From: Myxococcales bacterium
GTDB lineage: Bacteria > Myxococcota > UBA727 > JABDBI01
Length of the DNA: 40,787 bases
NCBI GenBank assembly: GCA_023248595.1
Contig: JAHFEG010000017.1
Span: forward strand, 1-40,787
Direction of reading: 5' to 3'
Every line of letters starts with the position of its first letter. The first letter of the stretch is position 1. The position numbers were made by a program, and so were the translations under genes. Of the stretch, positions 31,634 through 40,304 are shown piece by piece. Under the pieces are notes generated by a model. It was not told where the DNA came from, did no database searches, and saw nothing but the letters and a program-made list of their open reading frames with translations.

Positions 31634-32851
31634 ATGCCAACAGTTACTCAATCGGGTTTGAATCCTGCTAAAATTTGTCACGTTGCAATTGAGCTGAAAA
31701 CGCTTTTGCAAAACCTTTCTTTTATCCAGAACCAATCCTCGGATACCGAAATCGTCGCCATGGTGAAAGCCAATGCCTATGGCCACGGGATCACTAAAAT
31801 CAGTCAAGTTTTACAAGAAAAAGGCGTCAAACATTTCGGGGTCGCCACTATAGAAGAAGGTCTCACTTTACGTCAAGCGAGCATTACCGGCACCATATTG
31901 CTCATGGGTGGATCGGGATTTACGCAAAATATTGACGCTGTTTTAAGCGCTGAGCTTACGCCGCTGATTTCTTCTTTAGAAGAACTGCAAATTTTGAAGG
32001 CGACTGCACAAAAAACAAAATGGCAAAAACCGATTCAAGTCCATTTAGATTTAGATACCGGCATGTCGAGATCTGGCATTCTCATCGATGACAATCCAGA
32101 ATCTACTTTAAAAGCAATTGTGGATTGCCTGAAAAAAAACACCAATATTATTAACTTGTGCGGCCTCTCCACACACTTTGCCAATGCTGAAATAAATAAT
32201 TGCGCTTATTCCGATTTACAATTAAAGCGTTTTTTAAAAGCACTTCACTATTTAGACAATGCTGGTTTTCACCAAACAATTTTGCATGTTTCCAAAAGCA
32301 GTGCCATCTTAACTAACTTGGGGCACAGCGATGTTGTTTTATCCAAAACGCAACGACAACATTCTATTTGGGTGCGCCCCGGCATCGCCCTTTACGGCGT
32401 GAATCCTTTAAGCGGAGCGAACCAGCTGCCTGGCCTTGCGCCTATTTTATCGTGGCGGGCCCCCGTCACTGTGCGCAAAGCAATTCTTAAAGGAACCCAT
32501 GTTGGGTATAACAATACCTGGACAGCTAAGCGCGACACTGAGATTGCCATTTTGCGCGTTGGGTATGGCGACGGATTTTCTCGTCAACTTTCCAATCGAG
32601 GCCATGTACTGATTCAAGGTCAGAAGGCACCCATCGTTGGAAGAGTTTCGATGGACCTAACGGCTATCGACGTCACTCAAATCACCAAAAAATTGGGAAA
32701 TGAAAGTTGTAGCATTGGGACCATGGCAACACTCATTGGAACCGACGGCGGCGAAAGCATCTCAGCGCAAGATTTAAGTGAGCTATGTCACACAATTCCT
32801 TACGAAATTTTGACGAATATCAGTGCCCGTGTTGCGCGTCTGTACTTTTAA
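31634..32851 (+). CDS. alr: Alanine racemase
   Basis: PLP enzyme that makes D-alanine for peptidoglycan. The PLP lysine is K45 in VAMVKANAYGHG. Other landmarks are HLDLDTGMSRSGI (about residue 135), STHFANAE, RPGIALYGVNPL (about residue 250), and the second catalytic region VGYNNTWTAKRDTEIAILRVGY (Tyr and the GYGDG turn), then VGRVSMDLTAIDVT. Its 405 residues are slightly more than usual. The start is 9 bp after the RAYT-like stop, so the two may be co-transcribed. Its stop overlaps the convergent small gene by 4 bp. Confidence 0.95.
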   Translation: MPTVTQSGLNPAKICHVAIELKTLLQNLSFIQNQSSDTEIVAMVKANAYGHGITKISQVLQEKGVKHFGVATIEEGLTLRQASITGTILLMGGSGFTQNIDAVLSAELTPLISSLEELQILKATAQKTKWQKPIQVHLDLDTGMSRSGILIDDNPESTLKAIVDCLKKNTNIINLCGLSTHFANAEINNCAYSDLQLKRFLKALHYLDNAGFHQTILHVSKSSAILTNLGHSDVVLSKTQRQHSIWVRPGIALYGVNPLSGANQLPGLAPILSWRAPVTVRKAILKGTHVGYNNTWTAKRDTEIAILRVGYGDGFSRQLSNRGHVLIQGQKAPIVGRVSMDLTAIDVTQITKKLGNESCSIGTMATLIGTDGGESISAQDLSELCHTIPYEILTNISARVARLYF

Positions 32852-33294
32852 AAGCTACTCGATAGATCTAAAAACCACTGGGTTTTTATTTTGCGTAGAA
32901 ACAACATTGCTTCAGTTTTCACCAATTTATTTTGGCCTAAATCGTTTGCTAAAATCCTGCTTTTAACGCGAGCTCTTTGTCCAGTAGAATCGATTTCGAC
33001 TGAAACGATTTCAAACCCAGTGACATCCAATAATTCTGGAGCAATATGAAAAGTTTTTGATGTAAAACTACGCACCAGAGTCATATCTTCAGGCAACATT
33101 AATTTCGCAGCACTTTTGGGATCATCAAACTTCAAGTCTTCCCAGAATTTTAAAGCGACCCGCCGAACTTCACCACGATCGCCGCCAATGATCAAACCAA
33201 ATGTCGGCAACGCGCCGCCTGTCACATAGGCTGCCAACAAATAGCCACCAACACCAAGAACGATCAGGATTAATAAAGTTATGAGCCATTTCAT
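32848..33294 (-). CDS. Membrane-anchored small protein with NTF2-like soluble domain
   Basis: A 148-residue protein with an N-terminal hydrophobic anchor (WLITLLILIVLGVGGYLLAAY) and a soluble domain of about 110 residues. The pattern VRRVALKFWEDLKFDDPKSAAKLM at its beginning and alternating beta strands up to TQWFLDLSSS resemble NTF2-like/DUF4878-type domains. No catalytic motif is seen. I start it at the ATG at 33294; a TTG at 33330 would add residues ahead of the anchor. No strong ribosome binding site is present. Function unknown; likely periplasmic domain tethered to the inner membrane. Confidence 0.6.
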   Translation of the reverse strand: MKWLITLLILIVLGVGGYLLAAYVTGGALPTFGLIIGGDRGEVRRVALKFWEDLKFDDPKSAAKLMLPEDMTLVRSFTSKTFHIAPELLDVTGFEIVSVEIDSTGQRARVKSRILANDLGQNKLVKTEAMLFLRKIKTQWFLDLSSSF

Positions 33295-33390
33295 AATCTG
33301 GAATATGCCTAAAATATAAGTTTTTGCCAAGTTAGATTTTTTTATTGGGCGGTGCTAAAATCGTACTCATAACACTGTGGAAACTACCCC

Positions 33391-34653
33391 ATGAAAGCTT
33401 TCAAAATAGAAACTAATATAGCGCCACAAACACGGTTTTCTCCAGAGTTAACGGAGACAAACTCTGCACCTAAAGCAAATCCAGAACCTGAAAATTTATT
33501 TCTAGACAACGGCCCCCCAGCTGCATCGCCGCCACCCAAATTAGAAATTCCATCTGGCAGCGCCAGTAAAAAACTAGCGTTTTTAACAGAACATTTAAGC
33601 AATCCCGAGAACCAATTTAGCGCTGATGATTTGCAAAAGATTCAAAAACACGCGGATAAGGCTTATGCCAATCGTGGCACACTCAGCAAGCTGCGAGATC
33701 TTTTTAGCAGATTCTTTGGCAAATCTGATGCCACCAAAGCACATGAAAATTTTACACAACAATTCAGCAGTATCAATGATATCGAAAAAGCTTTTGGCAG
33801 TGGCGTCACACTCACTGACGAGCAAAAAAAACAATGGGTTAGCCTCTTGTATACTTTGCCGAGTGATAAGCGCACTGAGATTATCAGCCAACTTAAACAA
33901 GTCCTAAGCTCTCCACCTGATGAGGCTGGAGTGAAACTGGCATTTGCGTCTCAGTCATTACTGCAAGGGGCAAACAAGGCAGAGATTGATCCAGATGACC
34001 CTCGTTTCAAGATGGCCCAAAAGTTGCTAAATGGTTTGCAAGAAAAAATAAGTCTAAATACTTTTAATACCCAGTTCAAACATGAGTATCTACCCAGACA
34101 GTTCATGACAGAAGCAGAGCGCAAGACAGATGGTGAACTCATGCGAGAACATCTTCCGCTTGATAATTTTAGAGCTTTTGCAGATGCATTGCCTGCGACC
34201 GATCCACGTAAAATAACATTTGAACAAATGCTAAAAGCAGCAGAGGGTTTTCAAAGAGGTGACAATATGGAAATCGCCTTTGGAGGAGGAGGCGTTCCAG
34301 CAGAAGTATCAACTGCACGTCTTTATGGAATCAAACGCACACCTGAAGGATTCACTAGCGTCCTAGGGCTCGGTCAAGGCGACAGACATGCCGTAGGGAT
34401 GGACGTTATGCCATGGGCCCATGAAACGACTCAAGCGCAAAATGCCGCCATCATGAAAGTACTTCGAGAAACAGAAAAACCGGCTGATGCAAATGAGAGA
34501 GAGAGCTACTTTGAAAGCGCATATAAAACGCATGGGCAAATACTTGACCCAGCTCAAAAAGAAGAGTTAAAAAAGGCTGTTTTGGCTTTTGCTGACGCTA
34601 GGGGAAAAAGACTAGAAGACCAACTGGCGCAAGTTAACAAGAAAAAAACTTAA
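33391..34653 (+). CDS. Unrecognised hydrophilic helical protein, candidate secreted effector
   Basis: A 420-residue protein that matches no family I know. The first ~55 residues are Pro/Ser/Asn-rich and likely disordered (NGPPAASPPPKLEIPSG). The rest is mostly charged helices with short helical repeats, plus a Gly-rich segment AFGGGGVPAEVSTARLYG near residue 300 and GLGQGDRHAVGMDVMPW near 335. There is no signal peptide or membrane helix. The C terminus is charged (RGKRLEDQLAQVNKKKT), with an acidic helix KEELKKAV before it. Such composition is common among Dot/Icm effectors, but that is inference. The 90 bp after it hold only an AT-rich spacer. Confidence 0.6.
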   Translation: MKAFKIETNIAPQTRFSPELTETNSAPKANPEPENLFLDNGPPAASPPPKLEIPSGSASKKLAFLTEHLSNPENQFSADDLQKIQKHADKAYANRGTLSKLRDLFSRFFGKSDATKAHENFTQQFSSINDIEKAFGSGVTLTDEQKKQWVSLLYTLPSDKRTEIISQLKQVLSSPPDEAGVKLAFASQSLLQGANKAEIDPDDPRFKMAQKLLNGLQEKISLNTFNTQFKHEYLPRQFMTEAERKTDGELMREHLPLDNFRAFADALPATDPRKITFEQMLKAAEGFQRGDNMEIAFGGGGVPAEVSTARLYGIKRTPEGFTSVLGLGQGDRHAVGMDVMPWAHETTQAQNAAIMKVLRETEKPADANERESYFESAYKTHGQILDPAQKEELKKAVLAFADARGKRLEDQLAQVNKKKT

Positions 34654-34743
34654 AAGATAAATCTTTTTTAGAAATCTTTCTCCTTGATGGCGGGTTTTTA
34701 ATATGAAGCAATTATTAATGCCATATTTTCATCGAGGACAAAA

Positions 34744-35739
34744 ATGCAATCATCTCATTCCGCATACAGCACATCCACTTATCGAAATATTTTCAAAATG
34801 GAAAACGACGAAGAAATTCAATACGCCGATCAGCTCATACGCGCCCTACACACGCTCAATCCACAGCTGGCACCTTTCGAAAGCACTCACCCTTTCAGCA
34901 GTTTAATCGCAGGCGGTCTTGCTGCCGCAAAAGATCTCATCGACCTTATTGAAACCAGCATTGATCAAAAACGATTTGATGCACTCGATGCCTTAGCACA
35001 TATCTATTTACATGGCGGCGCTCAGTTAGAAGACATTGCGCGCTTAAAAAAATTAATTAAACAAGAAAAAGATCCCCATTTTATTGCCGCCATTGCTAAA
35101 TGCATTGCCATCAGTGGAGATGAAAACTTTCTTTTAGAGCAAATGCAAAAGTTATCAGATGAAGATCCAGGCGTTGTTGCCGCCGCTGCTGTCTTGTTAG
35201 GGTTTGGCGCTTATGAGCCTGCCCTTCCTGCTTTGATAGCACTTGTGTCTCCAAGTCGCTTCTTTGAATCTGCGTGTGTGATTTGGGCTTTAGGTGAAAT
35301 CGGATCCAGCGCTGCACTACCGGTTTTAGAACATGCTGCACGAGAAGGATTTCGCACTTGTGATTGCCTGATCGCCATGGGAAAAATCGGTTCTTTGACT
35401 TCCATCCCTCACCTCACACCATTTATTTTGTCTGGATTGCCCAACCAAATCGAAGCGGCTTATCATGCCTTATCAATGATTTTGCATCGACACCAAGACA
35501 CCCCAACACTGCTTCATATTCTAGGTGACGAGTTAATGGGTTTGGTCAAAAATCAATTACAGTCTGCGGATAAAACCATTTCCATAGCGACGCGTTTTTA
35601 CATGGTTTTATGTTTGGCACGCATGGGTCAAAAACTTGAAAAAAATCAGCTGCGCAGGTATTTGGGGATCGAACTCGACGAAAATGAAACAGGACAACTT
35701 GCTTCCTTTTTTATGAAGCGAGAATCTTACAAAAATTAA
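34744..35739 (+). CDS. HEAT-repeat protein
   Basis: A 331-residue soluble protein built of HEAT/PBS-lyase-like helical pairs. Repeats are seen as FIAAIAKCIAISGDENFLLE, EDPGVVAAAAVLLGFGAYEP, ACVIWALGEIGSSAALPVLE and CDCLIAMGKIGSLTSIPHLT (about residues 115-225), with the typical Gly and Ala-Leu-G-x-I-G spacing. The ATG at 34744 has GAGGA about 9 bp upstream. There is no signal peptide. Such repeats mediate protein binding; no partner can be named. It stands between two unrecognised proteins and its own stop is followed by a 66-bp spacer. Confidence 0.8.
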   Translation: MQSSHSAYSTSTYRNIFKMENDEEIQYADQLIRALHTLNPQLAPFESTHPFSSLIAGGLAAAKDLIDLIETSIDQKRFDALDALAHIYLHGGAQLEDIARLKKLIKQEKDPHFIAAIAKCIAISGDENFLLEQMQKLSDEDPGVVAAAAVLLGFGAYEPALPALIALVSPSRFFESACVIWALGEIGSSAALPVLEHAAREGFRTCDCLIAMGKIGSLTSIPHLTPFILSGLPNQIEAAYHALSMILHRHQDTPTLLHILGDELMGLVKNQLQSADKTISIATRFYMVLCLARMGQKLEKNQLRRYLGIELDENETGQLASFFMKRESYKN

Positions 35740-35805
35740 CTTTTTTTAAAAAAACAAGCCACTTTTGGATTTGAGTTGCTAACTCACATGAAAAGAGGTC
35801 CCCTT

Positions 35806-37059
35806 ATGCCAGTTACTTTTTCGCCGACTGTCAATACATCATCTAGTCCGTCGCCTAATCATGAAGTTTCACTTACTTCGGTTAGCCATGAAGACACCGA
35901 AGTGCTTCTTTTGCCAGATCGTTTTGAAAAAATGCCTGTCAAAGGGAAGAAAAAAAAGGAACACACCGAAACCAAAGAAGAATTTATTTTACGAGCTGAG
36001 ACTCTGGTAACGCAATTGATTAAAAAAGACAAAGCGCTCACAGAGTTAGCCAAGTTAGCAAAAAATTCAGGAATTGCTGAGCTAAATAGGTGGAATGGTC
36101 CTGTTGGTATTGCGCTTAACTATCGTGATAAAGATCTCATCGAAATGCTGAGGAAAATAGAAACGCCCCCAGGCAGCCAAACAGGTCCAACCGCTGCTCA
36201 AGAGTCCATAACGAATTACCATTTTCTTCTTCGTGGTTTCCAAGTTTTATTTGGCAATGAAAGTACCACAGTAACGGATTGGCTTAAGATAAGAACTGAA
36301 GATTCTCCTTATGGAGAACAGCTCTATAATCTACGCGATCTGTATCGAGATTGGCTTTCGCAGGGAAAAAGTCAATTATATGAGCCTATAACCACTCATC
36401 AAGCGACGCTGAGCACCCTAGGGGAACAAAAAAAACTGGCCCTTTCAGAAATCACTCGGCTAAAAATTGGAAGCGAAACCGCCGTAAAAGAGCAGCTCTC
36501 TGTCATAAAACACAAAGAAATTTTGAACAAAAAAATCGAGAAATTAGCCAAAAACAGCATCAAGAATCAAGTTGAGATTAACCGTGATTCAAGTTTATTT
36601 TTAAATGATGCCGTTTTAGAAGAAAAATTAAAGCGACAAATAGAGCAGCATACAAATACGCTACAGGAACTTGAAAATCAGATACCTTTAATTGATTCTC
36701 AATTAGAAGTTGAAATTTCCATCTTAGAACAACTTAAGCTACCGACGGACCTGTATGAAAAAAAACTTGTATTGCTCGAAATATTGCTAGGCCTGGATCT
36801 GAATCAAGACACAGGAGATCTCGTCCGCGTACAACTGATACAAAGCGCCATTACCAGTGTTCTAGAAGAAACCAAGTGCAAGATGGCCCAAATACAAGCA
36901 AAATCTGATGCAATTTGTAAAGTTCAAACACAAATGCAAAACACTTTAATAAAATATCATGGGGAAACGTCATCTTGGGATAAAATTTGGATACGGCGAG
37001 ACCTTAAAAAGCTTATGGAAAAAGCCGCACAGTTGCTTGAAGCCAGTAATGTCCAGTAA
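35806..37059 (+). CDS. Coiled-coil protein of unknown function, candidate effector
   Basis: A 417-residue protein with a Ser/Thr/Pro-rich N terminus of about 40 residues, a lysine patch (KGKKKKEH near residue 50), a helical domain to about residue 200 and a long coiled coil from about 205 to 320 (heptads in KHKEILNKKIEKLAKNSIKN and KLKRQIEQHTNTLQELENQI). A further helical segment ends EKAAQLLEASNVQ. There is no signal peptide or membrane helix. I chose the ATG at 35806 because GAGG lies 8 bp upstream; upstream ATGs at 35788 and 35776-region have none. It has no family I recognise. Confidence 0.6.
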   Translation: MPVTFSPTVNTSSSPSPNHEVSLTSVSHEDTEVLLLPDRFEKMPVKGKKKKEHTETKEEFILRAETLVTQLIKKDKALTELAKLAKNSGIAELNRWNGPVGIALNYRDKDLIEMLRKIETPPGSQTGPTAAQESITNYHFLLRGFQVLFGNESTTVTDWLKIRTEDSPYGEQLYNLRDLYRDWLSQGKSQLYEPITTHQATLSTLGEQKKLALSEITRLKIGSETAVKEQLSVIKHKEILNKKIEKLAKNSIKNQVEINRDSSLFLNDAVLEEKLKRQIEQHTNTLQELENQIPLIDSQLEVEISILEQLKLPTDLYEKKLVLLEILLGLDLNQDTGDLVRVQLIQSAITSVLEETKCKMAQIQAKSDAICKVQTQMQNTLIKYHGETSSWDKIWIRRDLKKLMEKAAQLLEASNVQ

Positions 37060-37060
37060 T

Positions 37061-37089
37061 TTGAGATCCCACGTTTAACATACTATACT
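37061..37089 (+). promoter_or_regulatory. Strong sigma70-type promoter
   Basis: TTGAGA (37061-37066) and TATACT (37084-37089) are separated by 17 bp; each matches five of six consensus positions. It begins just after the stop of the coiled-coil gene and would start transcripts near 37096, driving the small membrane protein and the GlcD-like oxidase. Its position also excludes a TTG at 37089 as the start of the small gene. Confidence 0.7.
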
Positions 37090-37121
37090 TGTTCATCATT
37101 CCTTATCAAAAGGACTCGAAT

Positions 37122-37283
37122 TTGAACAATCAATTTAGAAAAAATCTATCCGCACCAAATCAATCCCATAGAGTTGCGGCTTGGTTTTTCTGTGGTATTC
37201 GAATTTTACTGGGTTCATCACTGTTGATTTTAGGTTATATGACGCTCTTTACATGGATTGTTCATCGATCTAACTGGCGTTGA
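37122..37283 (+). CDS. 53-residue single-pass membrane protein
   Basis: Starts at TTG 37122 with AAAAGGA 8 bp upstream, 26 nt after the predicted transcription start. The product begins MNNQFRKNLSAPNQSHRVAA, then one or two tightly packed hydrophobic segments (WFFCGIRILLGSSLLILGYM to TWIV), and ends in HRSNWR. It is probably an inner-membrane peptide with a cytosolic basic N terminus. It ends 26 bp before the GlcD-like start, so the two are likely co-transcribed; whether they work together is unknown. Confidence 0.55.
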   Translation: MNNQFRKNLSAPNQSHRVAAWFFCGIRILLGSSLLILGYMTLFTWIVHRSNWR

Positions 37284-37309
37284 TTTTTTATGAAATAAAA
37301 AGGTTAGAA

Positions 37310-38701
37310 ATGATTCCAGAGATATTCTTTCGTCATTTGGAAAAGCTTCTAGGCACTTCACGTGTCATCACTGACGCCATCAAGCTTGAGAGCGTCAGCA
37401 AAGATGAGACTCATGGACTTGCGTCTTTTCTCCCTGATGTTTTAGTGCAACCAACTTCCGCCAATGAAGTCAGCCAAATCATGAAGTTGTGTGCCATGCA
37501 TACAGTTAATTTAACGCCTCGCGGTGCTGGCACCGGCAAATCGGGCGGATGCGTGCCCGTGCAAGGCGGACTGGTTCTCGATTTTTGTAAAATGAACCGC
37601 ATTTTGAAAATCGATATCGAAAATCTAATCGCCATTGTCGAGCCCGGCGTTATTTTAGCAGATCTACAAGAAGCAGCTGAGCAAGCAGGCCTCTTTTATC
37701 CTCCTGATCCTGCTTCAGCAAAGTGGTGCACCATCGGAGGCAATATTGCAGAAAACGCCAGCGGTCCATCCTCAGTCAAATATGGATCGACCCGTGATTA
37801 CGTATTAGGACTTCAAGTGGTTTTGCCCACAGGAGAAGTTATTCAAATTGGTAAAAACACCCACAAAGGCGTCACCGGCTACGACTTAAGCGCTTTACTG
37901 TGCGGCAGTGAAGGCACGCTGGCATTAGTGACACAAGCAACTTTAAAACTTTTACCAAGGCCACGCGCTATTCAAACAGCAATGCTGGCATTTGCATCTG
38001 AACATCAAGCAGCGAAGGCTGTTACCGCTATTTTACAAGGTGGTTTTTTACCAAAAAGTTTAGAGTACATGGACCAGGCAAGTCTAGAAGCATTACGCGC
38101 CAGCGGTAGTGCAAATTTTTTTCCTGCCACAAGCCAAGCTGCGATCATTTTAGAAGTCGATGCCGACAATACAGAAAACGCCTTTGCCAGCATCACCCAA
38201 GCTATTTCGCTGACTCAAAACCATGGTGTTCTACAAACCATCTTGGCTCAAGATGAAAAACAACGCAGACAAATTTGGGATGCTAGACGTCAATTAAGCG
38301 AAGCCGTCAAGCGGCTTAGAAAATACAAAATTTCAGAAGACATTGTTGTTCCTAGAAGTAAAATTCCTGACATGGTTCAGGCACTCAAAGAACTTTCAAA
38401 AAAACATGGCCTTAAAACTTGTGCGTTCGGTCATGCTGGTGACGGTAATCTGCATGCACAGATTCTTTTCGATGAGCTTAGCGAAAAACCGACAGTTGAC
38501 CTGCTCTTAAAAGAATTATTTCAGCTGACCATCGAGATGGGTGGCACTTTGACTGGCGAGCATGGCATTGGCATTGCCAAACAAAATTATCTTCCATTAG
38601 AGCAAAGCGAAGAAGTGATTGCTTTGCAAAGACGCATCAAAAAGGCTTTCGATCCACTGGGAATCTTGAACCCAGGGAAATTTTTACCACCAGAAAAATA
38701 G
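37310..38701 (+). CDS. FAD-linked oxidase, glycolate oxidase GlcD / D-lactate dehydrogenase type
   Basis: A 463-residue flavoprotein of the PCMH/FAD-oxidase C family that oxidises 2-hydroxyacids such as glycolate or D-lactate. The FAD domain has TPRGAGTGKSGGCVPVQGG (about residues 70-88) and AENASGPSSVKYGSTRDYVL (about residue 140). The C-terminal domain has CAFGHAGDGNLHAQI (about residue 372), GGTLTGEHGIGIAKQ (about residue 410) and FDPLGILNPGKFL at the end. No glcE or glcF subunit lies nearby, so a single-chain D-lactate or 2-hydroxyacid dehydrogenase is a good alternative. I chose the ATG at 37310 (AAGGTTAGAA upstream). Confidence 0.88.
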   Translation: MIPEIFFRHLEKLLGTSRVITDAIKLESVSKDETHGLASFLPDVLVQPTSANEVSQIMKLCAMHTVNLTPRGAGTGKSGGCVPVQGGLVLDFCKMNRILKIDIENLIAIVEPGVILADLQEAAEQAGLFYPPDPASAKWCTIGGNIAENASGPSSVKYGSTRDYVLGLQVVLPTGEVIQIGKNTHKGVTGYDLSALLCGSEGTLALVTQATLKLLPRPRAIQTAMLAFASEHQAAKAVTAILQGGFLPKSLEYMDQASLEALRASGSANFFPATSQAAIILEVDADNTENAFASITQAISLTQNHGVLQTILAQDEKQRRQIWDARRQLSEAVKRLRKYKISEDIVVPRSKIPDMVQALKELSKKHGLKTCAFGHAGDGNLHAQILFDELSEKPTVDLLLKELFQLTIEMGGTLTGEHGIGIAKQNYLPLEQSEEVIALQRRIKKAFDPLGILNPGKFLPPEK

Positions 38702-38773
38702 ATCGAGTATACATTAGCCGTAGCGCGGGTAACTTCAGGAAGCGCCGATAATATAACCTAAACTTTTCCTAAT

Positions 38774-40207
38774 CTACCTTAAAACAGCCTGAGACCAGTT
38801 ATCTAAACTCCATAAACCTTCGCGCATCAATGTTTCATCTTGCGTTTTGCACCCAAACACGGCCATGTTTGAAGCACTGTATAGTGCGCGAAGCTGTGCT
38901 AATAACCTGGTTGCGTGGTCTATATTTCCATAGATTTCAAAAAATTTATTTTGCCCAGCTGCAGGGAAAAAGGTGAAAACAATCTGATAGTCAATGGCAG
39001 GATGGTCGATATCGATATCGCCCCAGTCAATGATTCCGACTAAAGCTCTCTCCTCACTTAAGATCAAATGCCTGGCATACAAATCACCATGAATCAACAT
39101 TTGATGATTTCGATCAATATCTTGAGGAACAGAATGCGCAAAATCTAAAAAAGGCGTGCTATCTCGTAAAAAAAATCGATTACTGCTGAGAAATTTTAAA
39201 TTTTCTTGAATACGGTGGCAAAGCAAAACCGGATCCGTTCTGTCTTCACCGCATTGTTTTAATTGCCAAGTTTTTGCCGTATCAACCGGCATTTCATGCA
39301 ATCTTTTAAGAAATCGAGCAAAATCAGGAGCAAGAGCAATGCGCTCCGCCTCACTAAGTTGAAACGTGCAAGCAGATTTTCCAGTCACTTTCTCATAACC
39401 ATAAAATAAATAGGGAAAATTCCTAGATGGCTTTCCTATCAATTTTGGTCGGGGAATTTTAATGATGCCATCATCACCAAACCATTGATGAATGTGCGAG
39501 AGAGACAAAACTTCATTTTGTAAAAGTATTGCCGCCTCCAGATGCTTAGGAAAACGAAAAATTAGATTGCCGTTCACTTCAAAAGCGCAATTATCGAAAC
39601 CTTCTCCAATCTTTATCAGTTCAGCAATTTCAAGATCCGGAAAAGATTCTTTTATGATTTTTTCGGTCAGCACATTTTCAAAATGCGCATCAAAATGTAG
39701 CAAGCCGCGCTCGTTCATAAAATAATTGGCTGCTTTCAAATTATTTTCAACAAAAGTAACTGCCGATTCAGCTGCATTTTTGCCAAGTAGCAATTGCTCG
39801 GCATTCATAAGCGTCGGTTTAGTAAGTGATAACTCGCGCCAATAATACATGATGGAAAAGTTGGAACACTCCCCCGAGAGAACCCAATTGGTTGTTATCG
39901 TGTGTGCAGTCACCTCACGCCAAGCACCAAAACCTGCTGATCCAATGCCGTATTGATAGCAAAGCGGAAGCCCAAAAAGATTGGCAGTGGACATATGATT
40001 TTTCGGCTGCCGTTCTAAATCCGTTAAAGGAACTTTCTTCACAAATATTTTAAGGCCATCAATGGTCAGCAAAACAGATTTGCCACCAATACCAACATGT
40101 AGCGGTGTGGCTTCATTTAAAAGTTCAAAAATTTGGCTGTCACTCAGACGGCTAAGTTTTGCAGAAATTCGATTATAAATTTCAACACGGCTGTTCAATA
40201 AATTCAT
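38774..40207 (-). CDS. Fusion of an N-terminal kinase fragment with an APH-family phosphotransferase
   Basis: A 477-residue chimera. Residues 1-180 resemble a bacterial protein-kinase-like family: FGLPLCYQYGIGSAGFGAWR (79-98), TNWVLSGECSNFSIMYYWR, and the catalytic-loop sequence LLHFDAHFENVL (169-180). It breaks off there, before the metal-binding Asp that should follow. Residues 181-477 form a complete APH domain beginning like a free-standing one, KESFPDLEIAELIKIGEGFDN. They include LIHGDLYARH (H373, D375) and GIIDWGDIDIDHPAID (D394 as metal ligand). The APH half should be able to phosphorylate a small molecule or protein; the first half lacks its second metal ligand. No ribosome binding site is obvious, and a 9-bp inverted repeat abuts the start codon. 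Confidence 0.78.
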   Translation of the reverse strand: MNLLNSRVEIYNRISAKLSRLSDSQIFELLNEATPLHVGIGGKSVLLTIDGLKIFVKKVPLTDLERQPKNHMSTANLFGLPLCYQYGIGSAGFGAWREVTAHTITTNWVLSGECSNFSIMYYWRELSLTKPTLMNAEQLLLGKNAAESAVTFVENNLKAANYFMNERGLLHFDAHFENVLTEKIIKESFPDLEIAELIKIGEGFDNCAFEVNGNLIFRFPKHLEAAILLQNEVLSLSHIHQWFGDDGIIKIPRPKLIGKPSRNFPYLFYGYEKVTGKSACTFQLSEAERIALAPDFARFLKRLHEMPVDTAKTWQLKQCGEDRTDPVLLCHRIQENLKFLSSNRFFLRDSTPFLDFAHSVPQDIDRNHQMLIHGDLYARHLILSEERALVGIIDWGDIDIDHPAIDYQIVFTFFPAAGQNKFFEIYGNIDHATRLLAQLRALYSASNMAVFGCKTQDETLMREGLWSLDNWSQAVLR

Positions 40208-40244
40208 GTCTGCATATTACACCAATCAAGATAAAATGCAGACA
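40207..40244. repeat. 9-bp inverted repeat before the kinase fusion gene
   Basis: TGTCTGCAT at 40207-40215 and ATGCAGACA at 40236-40244 are perfect complements separated by 20 bp, centre to centre 29 bp (nearly three helical turns). The left arm touches the start codon of the minus-strand gene. It could be an operator or a 5' hairpin that hides the start; nothing else in 40208-40304 looks functional. Confidence 0.4.
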
Positions 40245-40304
40245 CAAAAGACATTCGCTAACCCGGAGTTCAAGACTAATATATTTAACCCCAGGCCATC
40301 TAAA

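Noticed and set aside
33384..34142. Several minus-strand frames opposite the candidate effector
   Set aside because: They overlap one another and the well-formed plus-strand gene; none has a convincing start or domain.
37089..37121. Longer version of the small membrane protein starting at TTG 37089
   Set aside because: That codon overlaps the -10 element of the strong promoter; the TTG at 37122 has the ribosome binding site.
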